The notes below the pieces were generated by a model. That model was not told the DNA's origin. It worked only from the letters and a program-made list of their open reading frames with translations, and made no database searches. From contig CANTFG010000195.1 of the NCBI GenBank assembly GCA_947652605.1, positions 1 to 64,000 of the forward strand: a stretch of 64,000 bases of DNA, read 5' to 3'. A program made the translations under genes and the position numbers. Positions 22,667 to 37,600 of this stretch are shown piece by piece (position 1 is the first letter of the stretch; every line of letters starts with the position of its first letter). The DNA comes from Elmis aenea. Its lineage: Eukaryota > Arthropoda > Insecta > Coleoptera > Elmidae.

Positions 22667-25600
22667 GTTTTGCATATGTCTTTCAATGAGCTGGTTTTAA
22701 TTTTTAATAATTTCCTAAAAATGCCGTGCTTTAGTTAATACATGTGTTCCTTGAGCGACTATTTCGAAACAATTTTAATTATTGATTTGTATATCACAGG
22801 AACAGTTTATCCATCGCCTCTTTACATGAATACAATTGTTTTGCATATGTCTTTCAATGAGCTGGTTTTAATTTTTAATAATTTCCTAAAAATACCGTGC
22901 TTTAGTTAATACATATGTTCCTTGAGCGACTATTTCTACACAATTTTAATTATTGATTTGTATATCACAGGAACAGTTTATCCATCGCCTCTTTACATGA
23001 ATACAATTGTTTTGCATATGTCTTTCAATGAGCTGGTTTTAATTTTTAATAATTTCCTAAAAATACCGTGCTTTAGTTAATACATATGTTCCTTGAGCGA
23101 CTATTTCTAAACAATTTTAATTATTGATTTGTATATCACAGGAACAGTTATCCATCGCCTCTTTACATGAATACAATTGTTTTGCATATGTCTTTCAATG
23201 AGCTGGTTTTAATTTTTAATAATTTCCTAAAAATGCCGTGCTTTAGTTAATACATGTGTTCCTTGAGCGACTATTTCGAAACAATTTTAATTATTGATTT
23301 GTATATCACAGGAACAGTTTATCCATCGCCTCTTTACATGAATACAATTGTTTTGCATATGTCTTTCAATGAGCTGGTTTTAATTTTTAATAATTTCCTA
23401 AAAATACCGTGCTTTAGTTAATACATATGTTCCTTGAGCGACTATTTCGAAACAATTTTAATTATTGATTTGTATATCACAGGAACAGTTTATCCATTGC
23501 CACTTTACATGAATACAATTGTTTTGCATATGTCTTTTAATGAGCTGGTTTAAATTTTTAATAATTTCCTAAAAATACCGTGCTTTAGTTAATACATATG
23601 TTCCTTGAGCGACTATTTCGAAACAATTTTAATTATTGATTTGTATATCACAGAAACAGTTTATCCATCGCCTCTTTACATGAATACAATTGTTTTGCAT
23701 ATGTCTTTCAATGAGCTGGTTTTAATTTTTAATAATTTCCTAAAAATACCGTGCTTTAGTTAATACATATGTTTCTTGAGCGACTATTTCGAAACAATTT
23801 TAATTATTGATTTGTATATCACAGGAACAGTTTATCCATCGCCTCTTTACATGAATACAATTGTTTTGCATATGTCTTTCAATGAGCTGGTTTTAATTTT
23901 TAATAATTTCCTAAAAATACCGTGCTTTAGTTAATACATACATATGTTCCTTGAGCGACTATTTCTAAACAATTTTAATTATTGATTTGTATATCACAGG
24001 AACAGTTTATCCATCGCCTCTTTACATGAATACAATTGTTTTGCATATGTCTTTCAATGAGCGGGTTTTAATTTTTAATAATTTCCTAAAAATACCGTGC
24101 TTTAGTTAATACATATGTTCCTTGAGCGACTATTTCTAAACAATTTTAATTATTGATTTGTATATCACAGGAACAGTTTATCCATCGCTTCTTTACATGA
24201 ATACAATTGTTTTGCATATGTCTTTCAATGAGCTGGTTTTAATTTTTAATAATTTCCTAAAAATACCGTGCTTTAGTTAATACATATGTTCCTTGAGCGA
24301 CTATTTCTAAACAATTTTAATTATTGATTTGTATATCACAGGAACAGTTTATCCATCGCCTCTTTACATGAATACAATTGTTTTGCATATGTCTTTCAAT
24401 GAGCTGGTTTTAATTTTTAATAATTTCCTAAAAATACCGTGCTTTAGTTAATACATATGTTCCTTGAGCGACTATTTCGAAACAATTTCAATTATTGATT
24501 TGTATATCACAGAAACAGTTTATCCATCGCCTCTTTACATGAATACAATTGTTTTGCATATGTCTTTCAATGAGCTGGTTTTAATTTTTAATAATTTCCT
24601 AAAAATACCGTGCTTTAGTTAATACATTTATGTTCCTTGAGCGACTATTTCTAAACAATTTTAATTATTGATTTGTATATCACAGGAACAGTTTATCCAT
24701 CGCCTCTTTACATGAATACAATTGTTTTGCATATGTCTTTCAATGAGCTGGTTTTAATTTTTAATAATTTCCTAAAAATGCCGTGCTTTAGTTAATACAT
24801 GTGTTCCTTGAGCGACTATTTCGAAACAATTTTAATAATTGATTTGTATATCACAGGAACAGTTTATCCATCGCCTCTTTACATGAATACAATTGTTTTG
24901 CATATGTCTTTCAATGAGCTGGTTTTAATTTTTAATAATTTCCTAAAAATACCGTGCTTTAGTTAATACATATGTTCCTTGAGCGACTATTTCGAAACAA
25001 TTTTAATTATTGATTTGTATATCACAGAAACAGTTTATCCATCGCCACTTTACATGAATACAATTGTTTTGCATATGTCTTTTAATGAGCTGGTTTAAAT
25101 TTTTAATAATTTCCTAAAAATACCGTGCTTTAGTTAATACATATGTTCCTTGAGCGACTATTTCGAAACAATTTTAATTATTGATTTGTATATCACAGAA
25201 ACAGTTTATCCATCGCCTCTTTACATGAATACAATTGTTTTGCATATGTCTTTCAATGAGTTGGTTTTAATTTTCAATAATTTCCTAAAAATACCGTGCT
25301 TTAGTTAATACATGTGTTCCTTGAGCGACTATTTCGAAACAATTTTAATTATTGATTTGTATATCACAGGAACAGTTTATCCATCGCCTCTTTACATGAA
25401 TACAATTGTTTTGCATATGTCTTTCAATGAGCTGGTTTTAATTTTTAATAATTTCCTAAAAATGCCGTGCTTTAGTTAATACATGTGTTCCTTGAGCGAC
25501 TATTTCGAAACAATTTTAATTATTGATTTGTATATCACAGGAACAGTTTATCCATCGCCTCTTTACATGAATACAATTGTTTTGCATATGTCTTTCAATG

Positions 25601-28600
25601 AGCTGGTTTTAATTTTTAATAATTTCCTAAAAATACCGTGCTTTAGTTAATACATATGTTCCTTGAGCGACTATTTCTACACAATTTTAATTATTGATTT
25701 GTATATCACAGGAACAGTTTATCCATCGCCTCTTTACATGAATACAATTGTTTTGCATATGTCTTTCAATGAGCTGGTTTTAATTTTTAATAATTTCCTA
25801 AAAATACCGTGCTTTAGTTAATACATATGTTCCTTGAGCGACTATTTCTAAACAATTTTAATTATTGATTTGTATATCACAGGAACAGTTTATCCATCGC
25901 CTCTTTACATGAATACAATTGTTTTGCATATGTCTTTCAATGAGCTGGTTTTAATTTTTAATAATTTCCTAAAAATGCCGTGCTTTAGTTAATACATGTG
26001 TTCCTTGAGCGACTATTTCGAAACAATTTTAATTATTGATTTGTATATCACAGGAACAGTTTATCCATCGCCTCTTTACATGAATACAATTGTTTTGCAT
26101 ATGTCTTTCAATGAGCTGGTTTTAATTTTTAATAATTTCCTAAAAATACCGTGCTTTAGTTAATACATATGTTCCTTGAGCGACTATTTCGAAACAATTT
26201 TAATTATTGATTTGTATATCACAGAAACAGTTTATCCATCGCCACTTTACATGAATACAATTGTTTTGCATATGTCTTTTAATGAGCTGGTTTAAATTTT
26301 TAATAATTTCCTAAAAATACCGTGCTTTAGTTAATACATATGTTCCTTGAGCGACTATTTCGAAACAATTTTAATTATTGATTTGTATATCACAGAAACA
26401 GTTTATCCATCGCCTCTTTACATAAATACAATTGTTTTGCATATGTCTTTCAATGAGTTGGTTTTAATTTTTAATAATTTCCTAAAAATACCGTGCTTTA
26501 GTTAATACATGTGTTCCTTGAGCGACTATTTCTAAACAATTTTAATTATTGATTTGTATATCACAGGAACAGTTTATCCATCGCCTCTTTACATGAATAC
26601 AATTGTTTTGCATATGTCTTTCAATGAGCTGGTTTTAATTTTTAATAATTTCCTAAAAATACCGTGCTTTAGTTAATACATGTGTTCCTTGAGCGACTAT
26701 TTCGAAACAATTTTAATTATTGATTTGTATATCACAGGAACAGTTTATCCATCGCCTCTTTACATGAATACAATTGTTTTGCATATGTCTTTCAATGAGC
26801 TGGTTTTAATTTTTAATAATTTCCTAAAAATACCGTGCTTTAGTTAATACATATGTTCCTTGAGCGACTATTTCGAAACAATTTTAATTATTGATTTGTA
26901 TATCACAGAAACAGTTTATCCATCGCCACTTTACATGAATACAATTGTTTTGCATATGTCTTTTAATGAGCTGGTTTAAATTTTTAATAATTTCCTAAAA
27001 ATACCGTGCTTTAGTTAATACATATGTTCCTTGAGCGACTATTTCGAAACAATTTTAATTATTGATTTGTATATCACAGAAACAGTTTATCCATCGCCTC
27101 TTTACATGAATACAATTGTTTTGCATATGTCTTTCAATGAGCTGGTTTTAATTTTTAATAATTTCCTAAAAATACCGTGCTTTAGTTAATACATATGTTT
27201 CTTGAGCGACTATTTCGAAACAATTTTAATTATTGATTTGTATATCACAGGAACAGTTTATCCATCGCCTCTTTACATGAATACAATTGTTTTGCATATG
27301 TCTTTCAATGAGCTGGTTTTAATTTTTAATAATTTCCTAAAAATACCGTGCTTTAGTTAATACATACATATGTTCCTTGAGCGACTATTTCTAAACAATT
27401 TTAATTATTGATTTGTATATCACAGGAACAGTTTATCCATCGCCTCTTTACATGAATACAATTGTTTTGCATATGTCTTTCAATGAGCGGGTTTTAATTT
27501 TTAATAATTTCCTAAAAATACCGTGCTTTAGTTAATACATATGTTCCTTGAGCGACTATTTCTAAACAATTTTAATTATTGATTTGTATATCACAGGAAC
27601 AGTTTATCCATCGCTTCTTTACATGAATACAATTGTTTTGCATATGTCTTTCAATGAGCTGGTTTTAATTTTTAATAATTTCCTAAAAATACCGTGCTTT
27701 AGTTAATACATATGTTCCTTGAGCGACTATTTCTAAACAATTTTAATTATTGATTTGTATATCACAGGAACAGTTTATCCATCGCCTCTTTACATGAATA
27801 CAATTGTTTTGCATATGTCTTTCAATGAGCTGGTTTTAATTTTTAATAATTTCCTAAAAATACCGTGCTTTAGTTACTACATATGTTCCTTGAGCGACTA
27901 TTTCTAAACAATTTTAATTATTGATTTGTATATCACAGGAACAGTTTATCCATCGCCTCTTTACATGAATACAATTGTTTTGCATATGTCTTTCAATGAG
28001 CTGGTTTTAATTTTTAATAATTTCCTAAAAATGCCGTGCTTTAGTTAATACATGTGTTCCTTGAGCGACTATTTCGAAACAATTTTAATTATTGATTTGT
28101 ATATCACAGGAACAGTTTATCCATCGCCTCTTTACATGAATACAATTGTTTTGCATATGTCTTTCAATGAGCTGGTTTTAATTTTTAATAATTTCCTAAA
28201 AATACCGTGCTTTAGTTAATACATATGTTCCTTGAGCGACTATTTCTACACAATTTTAATTATTGATTTGTATATCACAGGAACAGTTTATCCATCGCCT
28301 CTTTACATGAATACAATTGTTTTGCATATGTCTTTCAATGAGCTGGTTTTAATTTTTAATAATTTCCTAAAAATACCGTGCTTTAGTTAATACATATGTT
28401 CCTTGAGCGACTATTTCTAAACAATTTTAATTATTGATTTGTATATCACAGGAACAGTTTATCCATCGCCTCTTTACATGAATACAATTGTTTTGCATAT
28501 GTCTTTCAATGAGCTGGTTTTAATTTTTAATAATTTCCTAAAAATGCCGTGCTTTAGTTAATACATGTGTTCCTTGAGCGACTATTTCGAAACAATTTTA

Positions 28601-31600
28601 ATTATTGATTTGTATATCACAGGAACAGTTTATCCATCGCCTCTTTACATGAATACAATTGTTTTGCATATGTCTTTCAATGAGCTGGTTTTAATTTTTA
28701 ATAATTTCCTAAAAATACCGTGCTTTAGTTAATACATATGTTCCTTGAGCGACTATTTCGAAACAATTTTAATTATTGATTTGTATATCACAGGAACAGT
28801 TTATCCATCGCCACTTTACATGAATACAATTGTTTTGCATATGTCTTTTAATGAGCTGGTTTAAATTTTTAATAATTTCCTAAAAATACCGTGCTTTAGT
28901 TAATACATATGTTCCTTGAGCGACTATTTCGAAACAATTTTAATTATTGATTTGTATATCACAGAAACAGTTTATCCATCGCCTCTTTACATGAATACAA
29001 TTGTTTTGCATATGTCTTTCAATGAGCTGGTTTTAATTTTTAATAATTTCCTAAAAATACCGTGCTTTAGTTAATACATATGTTTCTTGAGCGACTATTT
29101 CGAAACAATTTTAATTATTGATTTGTATATCACAGGAACAGTTTATCCATCGCCTCTTTACATGAATACAATTGTTTTGCATATGTCTTTCAATGAGCTG
29201 GTTTTAATTTTTAATAATTTCCTAAAAATACCGTGCTTTAGTTAATACATACATATGTTCCTTGAGCGACTATTTCTAAACAATTTTAATTATTGATTTG
29301 TATATCACAGGAACAGTTTATCCATCGCCTCTTTACATGAATACAATTGTTTTGCATATGTCTTTCAATGAGCGGGTTTTAATTTTTAATAATTTCCTAA
29401 AAATACCGTGCTTTAGTTAATACATATGTTCCTTGAGCGACTATTTCTAAACAATTTTAATTATTGATTTGTATATCACAGGAACAGTTTATCCATCGCT
29501 TCTTTACATGAATACAATTGTTTTGCATATGTCTTTCAATGAGCTGGTTTTAATTTTTAATAATTTCCTAAAAATACCGTGCTTTAGTTAATACATATGT
29601 TCCTTGAGCGACTATTTCTAAACAATTTTAATTATTGATTTGTATATCACAGAAACAGTTTATCCATCGCCTCTTTACATGAATACAATTGTTTTGCATA
29701 TGTCTTTCAATGAGCTGGTTTTAATTTTTAATAATTTCCTAAAAATACCGTGCTTTAGTTAATACATATGTTCCTTGAGCGACTATTTCGAAACAATTTC
29801 AATTATTGATTTGTATATCACAGAAACAGTTTATCCATCGCCTCTTTACATGAATACAATTGTTTTGCATATGTCTTTCAATGAGCTGGTTTTAATTTTT
29901 AATAATTTCCTAAAAATACCGTGCTTTAGTTAATACATATGTTCCTTGAGCGACTATTTCTAAACAATTTTAATTATTGATTTGTATATCACAGGAACAG
30001 TTTATCCATCGCCTCTTTACATGAATACAATTGTTTTGCATATGTCTTTCAATGAGCTGGTTTTAATTTTTAATAATTTCCTAAAAATACCGTGCTTTAG
30101 TTAATACATACATATGTTCCTTGAGCGACTATTTCTAAACAATTTTAATTATTGATTTGTATATCACAGGAACAGTTTATCCATCGCCTCTTTACATGAA
30201 TACAATTGTTTTGCATATGTCTTTCAATGAGCTGGTTTTAATTTTTAATAATTTCCTAAAAATACCGTGCTTTAGTTAATACATATGTTCCTTGAGCGAC
30301 TATTTCTAAACAATTTTAATTATTGATTTGTATATCACAGGAACAGTTTATCCATCGCCTCTTTACATGAATACAATTGTTTTGCATATGTCTTTCAATG
30401 AGCTGGTTTTAATTTTTAATAATTTCATAAAAATGCCGTGCTTTAGTTAATACATGTGTTCCTTGAGCGACTATTTCGAAACAATTTTAATAATTGATTT
30501 GTATATCACAAGAACAGTTTATCTATCGCCTCTTTACATGAATACAATTGTTTTGCATATGTCTTTCAATGAGCTGGTTTTAATTTTTAATAATTTCCTA
30601 AAAATACCGTGCTTTAGTTAATACATATGTTCCTTGAGCGACTATTTCGAAACAATTTTAATTATTGATTTGTATATCACAGAAACAGTTTATCCATCGC
30701 CACTTTACATGAATACAATTGTTTTGCATATGTCTTTTAATGAGCTGGTTTAAATTTTTAATAATTTCCTAAAAATACCGTGCTTTAGTTAATACATATG
30801 TTCCTTGAGCGACTATTTCGAAACAATTTTAATTATTGATTTGTATATCACAGAAACAGTTTATCCATCGCCTCTTTACATGAATACAATTGTTTTGCAT
30901 ATGTCTTTCAATGAGTTGGTTTTAATTTTCAATAATTTCCTAAAAATACCGTGCTTTAGTTAATACATGTGTTCCTTGAGCGACTATTTCGAAACAATTT
31001 TAATTATTGATTTGTATATCACAGGAACAGTTTATCCATCGCCTCTTTACATGAATACAATTGTTTTGCATATGTCTTTCAATGAGCTGGTTTTAATTTT
31101 TAATAATTTCCTAAAAATGCCGTGCTTTAGTTAATACATGTGTTCCTTGAGCGACTATTTCGAAACAATTTTAATTATTGATTTGTATATCACAGGAACA
31201 GTTTATCCATCGCCTCTTTACATGAATACAATTGTTTTGCATATGTCTTTCAATGAGCTGGTTTTAATTTTTAATAATTTCCTAAAAATACCGTGCTTTA
31301 GTTAATACATATGTTCCTTGAGCGACTATTTCTACACAATTTTAATTATTGATTTGTATATCACAGGAACAGTTTATCCATCGCCTCTTTACATGAATAC
31401 AATTGTTTTGCATATGTCTTTCAATGAGCTGGTTTTAATTTTTAATAATTTCCTAAAAATACCGTGCTTTAGTTAATACATATGTTCCTTGAGCGACTAT
31501 TTCTAAACAATTTTAATTATTGATTTGTATATCACAGGAACAGTTTATCCATCGCCTCTTTACATGAATACAATTGTTTTGCATATGTCTTTCAATGAGC

Positions 31601-34600
31601 TGGTTTTAATTTTTAATAATTTCCTAAAAATGCCGTGCTTTAGTTAATACATGTGTTCCTTGAGCGACAATTTCGAAACAATTTTAATTATTGATTTGTA
31701 TATCACAGGAACAGGTTATCCATCGCCTCTTTACATGAATACAATTGTTTTGCATATGTCTTTCAATGAGCTGGTTTTAATTTTTAATAATTTCCTAAAA
31801 ATACCGTGCTTTAGTTAATACATATGTTCCTTGAGCGACTATTTCGAAACAATTTTAATTATTGATTTGTATATCACAGAAACAGTTTATCCATCGCCAC
31901 TTTACATGAATACAATTGTTTTGCATATGTCTTTTAATGAGCTGGTTTAAATTTTTAATAATTTCCTAAAAATACCGTGCTTTAGTTAATACATATGTTC
32001 CTTGAGCGACTATTTCGAAACAATTTTAATTATTGATTTGTATATCACAGAAACAGTTTATCCATCGCCTCTTTACATGAATACAATTGTTTTGCATATG
32101 TCTTTCAATGAGTTGGTTTTAATTTTTAATAATTTCCTAAAAATACCGTGCTTTAGTTAATACATGTGTTCCTTGAGCGACTATTTTTAAACAATTTTAA
32201 TTATTGATTTGTATATCACAGGAACAGTTTATCCATCGCCTCTTTACATGAATACAATTGTTTTGCATATGTCTTTCAATGAGCTGGTTTTAATTTTTAA
32301 TAATTTCCTAAAAATGCCGTGCTTTAGTTAATACATGTGTTCCTTGAGCGACTATTTCGAAACAATTTTAATTATTGATTTGTATATCACAGGAACAGTT
32401 TACCCATCGCCTCTTTACATGAATACAATTGTTTTGCATATGTCTTTCAATGAGCTGGTTTTAATTTTTAATAATTTCCTAAAAATACCGTGCTTTAGTT
32501 AATACATATGTTCCTTGAGCGACTATTTCTACACAATTTTAATTATTGATTTGTATATCACAGGAACAGTTTATCCATCGCCTCTTTACATGAATACAAT
32601 TGTTTTGCATATGTCTTTCAATGAGCTGGTTTTAATTTTTAATAATTTCCTAAAAATACCGTGCTTTAGTTAATACATATGTTCCTTGAGCGACTATTTC
32701 GAAACAATTTTAATTATTGATTTGTATATCACAGGAACAGTTTATCCATCGCCTCTTTACATGAATACAATTGTTTTGCATATGTCTTTCAATGAGCTGG
32801 TTTTAATTTTTAATAATTTCCTAAAAATACCGTGCTTTAGTTAATACATATGTTCCTTGAGCGACTATTTCTAAACAATTTTAATTATTAATTTGTATAT
32901 CACAGGAACAATTTATCCATCGCTTCTTTACATGAATACAATTGTTTTGCATATGTCTTTCAATGAGCTGGTTTTAATTTTTAATAATTTTCTAAAAATA
33001 CCGTGTTTTAGTTAATACATATGTTCCTTGACCGACTATTTCTAAACAATTTTAATTATTGATTTGTATATCACAGGAACAATTTATCCATCGCTTCTTT
33101 ACATGAATACAATTGTTTTGCATATGTCTTTCAATGAGCTGGTTTTAATTTTTAATAATTTCCTAAAAATACCGTGCTTTAGTTAATACATATGTTCCTT
33201 GAGCGAATATTTCGAAACAATTTCATTTATTGATTTGTATATCACAGGAACAGTTTATCCATCGCCTCTTTACATGAATACAATTGTTTTGCATATGTCT
33301 TTCAATGAGCTGGTTTTAATTTTTAATAATTTTCTAAAAATACCGTGTTTTAGTTAATACATATGTTCCTTGACCGACTATTTCTAAACAATTTTAATTA
33401 TTGATTTGTATATCACAGGAACAATTTATCCATCGCTTCTTTACATGAATACAATTGTTTTGCATATGTCTTTCAAAGAGCTGGTTTTTAATTTTTAATA
33501 ATTTCCTAAAAATACCGTGCTTTAGTTAATACATATGTTCCTTGAGCGAATATTTCGAAACAATTTCATTTATTGATTTGTATATCACAGGAACAGTTTA
33601 TCCATCGCCTCTTTACATGAATACAATTGTTTTGCATATGTCTTTCAATGAGCTGGTTTTAATTTTTAATAATTTCCTAAAAATACCGTGCTTTAGTTAA
33701 TACATATGTTCCTTGAGCGACTATTTCGAAACAATTTTAATTATTGATTTGTATATCACAGAAACAGTTTATCCATCGCCTCTTTACATGAATACAATTG
33801 TTTTGCATATGTCTTTCAATGAGCTGGTTTTAGATTTTAATAATTTCCTAAAAATACCGTGCTTTAGTTAATACATATGTTCCTTGAGCGACTAATCGAA
33901 ACAATTTCAATTATTGATTTGTATATCACAGAAACAGTTTATCCATCGCCACTTTACATGAATACAATTGTTTTGCATATGTCTTTCAATGAGCTGGTTT
34001 TAATTTTTAATAATTTCCTAAAAATACCGTGCTTTAGTTAATACATATGTTCCTTGAGCGACTATTTCTAAACAATTTTAATTATTGATTTGTATATCAC
34101 AGGAACAGTTTATCCATCGCCTCTTTACATGAATACAATTGTTTTGCATATGTCTTTCAATGAGCTGGTTTTAATTTTTAATAATTTCCTAAAAATGCCG
34201 TGCTTTAGTTAATACATGTGTTCCTTGAGCGACTATTTCGAAACAATTTTAATTATTGATTTGTATATCACAGGAACAGTTTATCCATCGCCTCTTTACA
34301 TGAATACAATTGTTTTGCATATGTCTTTCAATGAGCTGGTTTTAATTTTTAATAATTTCCTAAAAATACCGTGCTTTAGTTAATACATATGTTCCTTGAG
34401 CGACTATTTCGAAACAATTTTAATTATTGATTTGTATATCACAGGAACAGTTTATCCATCGCCTCTTTACATGAATACAATTGTTTTGCATATGTCTTTC
34501 AATGAGCTGGTTTTAATTTTTAATAATTTCCTAAAAATACCGTGCTTTAGTTAATACATATGTTCCTTGAGCGACTATTTCGAAACAATTTTAATTATTG

Positions 34601-37600
34601 ATTTGTATATCACAGAAACAGTTTATCCATCGCCACTTTACATGAATACAATTGTTTTGCATATGTCTTTTAATGAGCTGGTTTAAATTTTTAATAATTT
34701 CCTAAAAATACCGTGCTTTAGTTAATACATATGTTCCTTGAGCGACTATTTCGAAACAATTTTAATTATTGATTTGTATATCACAGAAACAGTTTATCCA
34801 TCGCCTCTTTACATGAATACAATTGTTTTGCATATGTCTTTCAATGAGCTGGTTTTAATTTTTAATAATTTCCTAAAAATACCGTGCTTTAGTTAATACA
34901 TATGTTTCTTGAGCGACTATTTCGAAACAATTTTAATTATTGATTTGTATATCACAGGAACAGTTTATCCATCGCCTCTTTACATGAATACAATTGTTTT
35001 GCATATGTCTTTCAATGAGCTGGTTTTAATTTTTAATAATTTTCTAAAAATACCGTGCTTTAGTTAATACATACATATGTTCCTTGAGCGACTATTTCTA
35101 AACAATTTTAATTATTGATTTGTATATCACAGGAACAGTTTATCCATCGCCTCTTTACATGAATACAATTGTTTTGCATATGTCTTTCAATGAGCGGGTT
35201 TTAATTTTTAATAATTTCCTAAAAATACCGTGCTTTAGTTAATACATATGTTCCTTGAGCGACTATTTCTAAACAATTTTAATTATTGATTTGTATATCA
35301 CAGGAACAGTTTATCCATCGCTTCTTTACATGAATACAATTGTTTTGCATATGTCTTTCAATGAGCTGGTTTTAATTTTTAATAATTTCCTAAAAATACC
35401 GTGCTTTAGTTAATACATATGTTCCTTGAGCGACTATTTCTAAACAATTTTAATTATTGATTTGTATATCACAGGAACAGTTTATCCATCGCCTCTTTAC
35501 ATGAATACAATTGTTTTGCATATGTCTTTCAATGAGCTGGTTTTAATTTTTAATAATTTCCTAAAAATACCGTGCTTTAGTTAATACATATGTTCCTTGA
35601 GCGACTATTTCGAAACAATTTCAATTATTGATTTGTATATCACAGAAACAGTTTATCCATCGCCTCTTTACATGAATACAATTGTTTTGCATATGTCTTT
35701 CAATGAGCTGGTTTTAATTTTTAATAATTTCCTAAAAATACCGTGCTTTAGTTAATACATATGTTCCTTGAGCGACTATTTCTAAACAATTTTAATTATT
35801 GATTTGTATATCACAGGAACAGTTTATCCATCGCCTCTTTACATGAATACAATTGTTTTGCATATGTCTTTCAATGAGCTGGTTTTAATTTTTAATAATT
35901 TCCTAAAAATGCCGTGCTTTAGTTAATACATGTGTTCCTTGAGCGACTATTTCGAAACAATTTTAATAATTGATTTGTATATCACAGGAACAGTTTATCC
36001 ATCGCCTCTTTACATGAATACAATTGTTTTGCATTAGTCTTTCAATGAGCTGGTTTTAATTTTTAATAATTTCCTAAAAATACCGTGCTTTAGTTAATAC
36101 ATATGTTCCTTGAGCGACTATTTCGAAACAATTTTAATTATTGATTTGTATATCACAGAAACAGTTTATCCATCGCCACTTTACATAAATACAATTGTTT
36201 TGCATATGTCTTTTAATGAGCTGGTTTAAATTTTTAATAATTTCCTAAAAATACCGTGCTTTAGTTAATACATATGTTCCTTGAGCGACTATTTCGAAAC
36301 AATTTTAATTATTGATTTGTATATCACAGAAACAGTTTATCCATCGCCTCTTTACATGAATACAATTGTTTTGCATATGTCTTTCAATGAGTTGGTTTTA
36401 ATTTTCAATAATTTCCTAAAAATACCGTGCTTTAGTTAATACATGTGTTCCTTGAGCGACTATTTCAAAACAATTTTAATTATTGATTTGTATATCACAG
36501 GAACAGTTTATCCATCGCCTCTTTACATGAATACAATTGTTTTGCATATGTCTTTCAATGAGCTGGTTTTAATTTTTAATAATTTCCTAAAAATGCCGTG
36601 CTTTAGTTAATACATGTGTTCCTTGAGCGACTATTTCGAAACAATTTTAATTATTGATTTGTATATCACAGGAACAGTTTATCCATCGCCTCTTTACATG
36701 AATACAATTGTTTTGCATATGTCTTTCAATGAGCTGGTTTTAATTTTTAATAATTTCCTAAAAATACCGTGCTTTAGTTAATACATATGTTCCTTGAGCG
36801 ACTATTTCTACACAATTTTAATTATTGATTTGTATATCACAGGAACAGTTTATCCATCGCCTCTTTACATGAATACAATTGTTTTGCATATGTCTTTCAA
36901 TGAGCTGGTTTTAATTTTTAATAATTTCCTAAAAATACCGTGCTTTAGTTAATACATATGTTCCTTGAGCGACTATTTCTAAACAATTTTAATTATTGAT
37001 TTGTATATCACAGGAACAGTTTATCCATCGCCTCTTTACATGAATACAATTGTTTTGCATATGTCTTTCAATGAGCTGGTTTTAATTTTTAATAATTTCC
37101 TAAAAATGCCGTGCTTTAGTTAATACATGTGTTCCTTGAGCGACTATTTCGAAACAATTTTAATTATTGATTTGTATATCACAGGAACAGTTTATCCATC
37201 GCCTCTTTACATGAATACAATTGTTTTGCATATGTCTTTCAATGAGCTGGTTTTAATTTTTAATAATTTCCTAAAAATACCGTGCTTTAGTTAATACATA
37301 TGTTCCTTGAGCGACTATTTCGAAACAATTTTAATTATTGATTTGTATATCACAGAAACAGTTTATCCATTGCCACTTTACATGAATACAATTGTTTTGC
37401 ATATGTCTTTTAATGAGCTGGTTTAAATTTTTATTAATTTCCTAAAAATACCGTGCTTTAGTTAATACATATGTTCCTTGAGCGACTATTTCGAAACAAT
37501 TTTAATTATTGATTTGTATATCACAGAAACAGTTTATCCATTGCCTCTTTGCATGAATACAATTGTTTTGCATATGTCTTTCAATGAGTTGGTTTTAATT

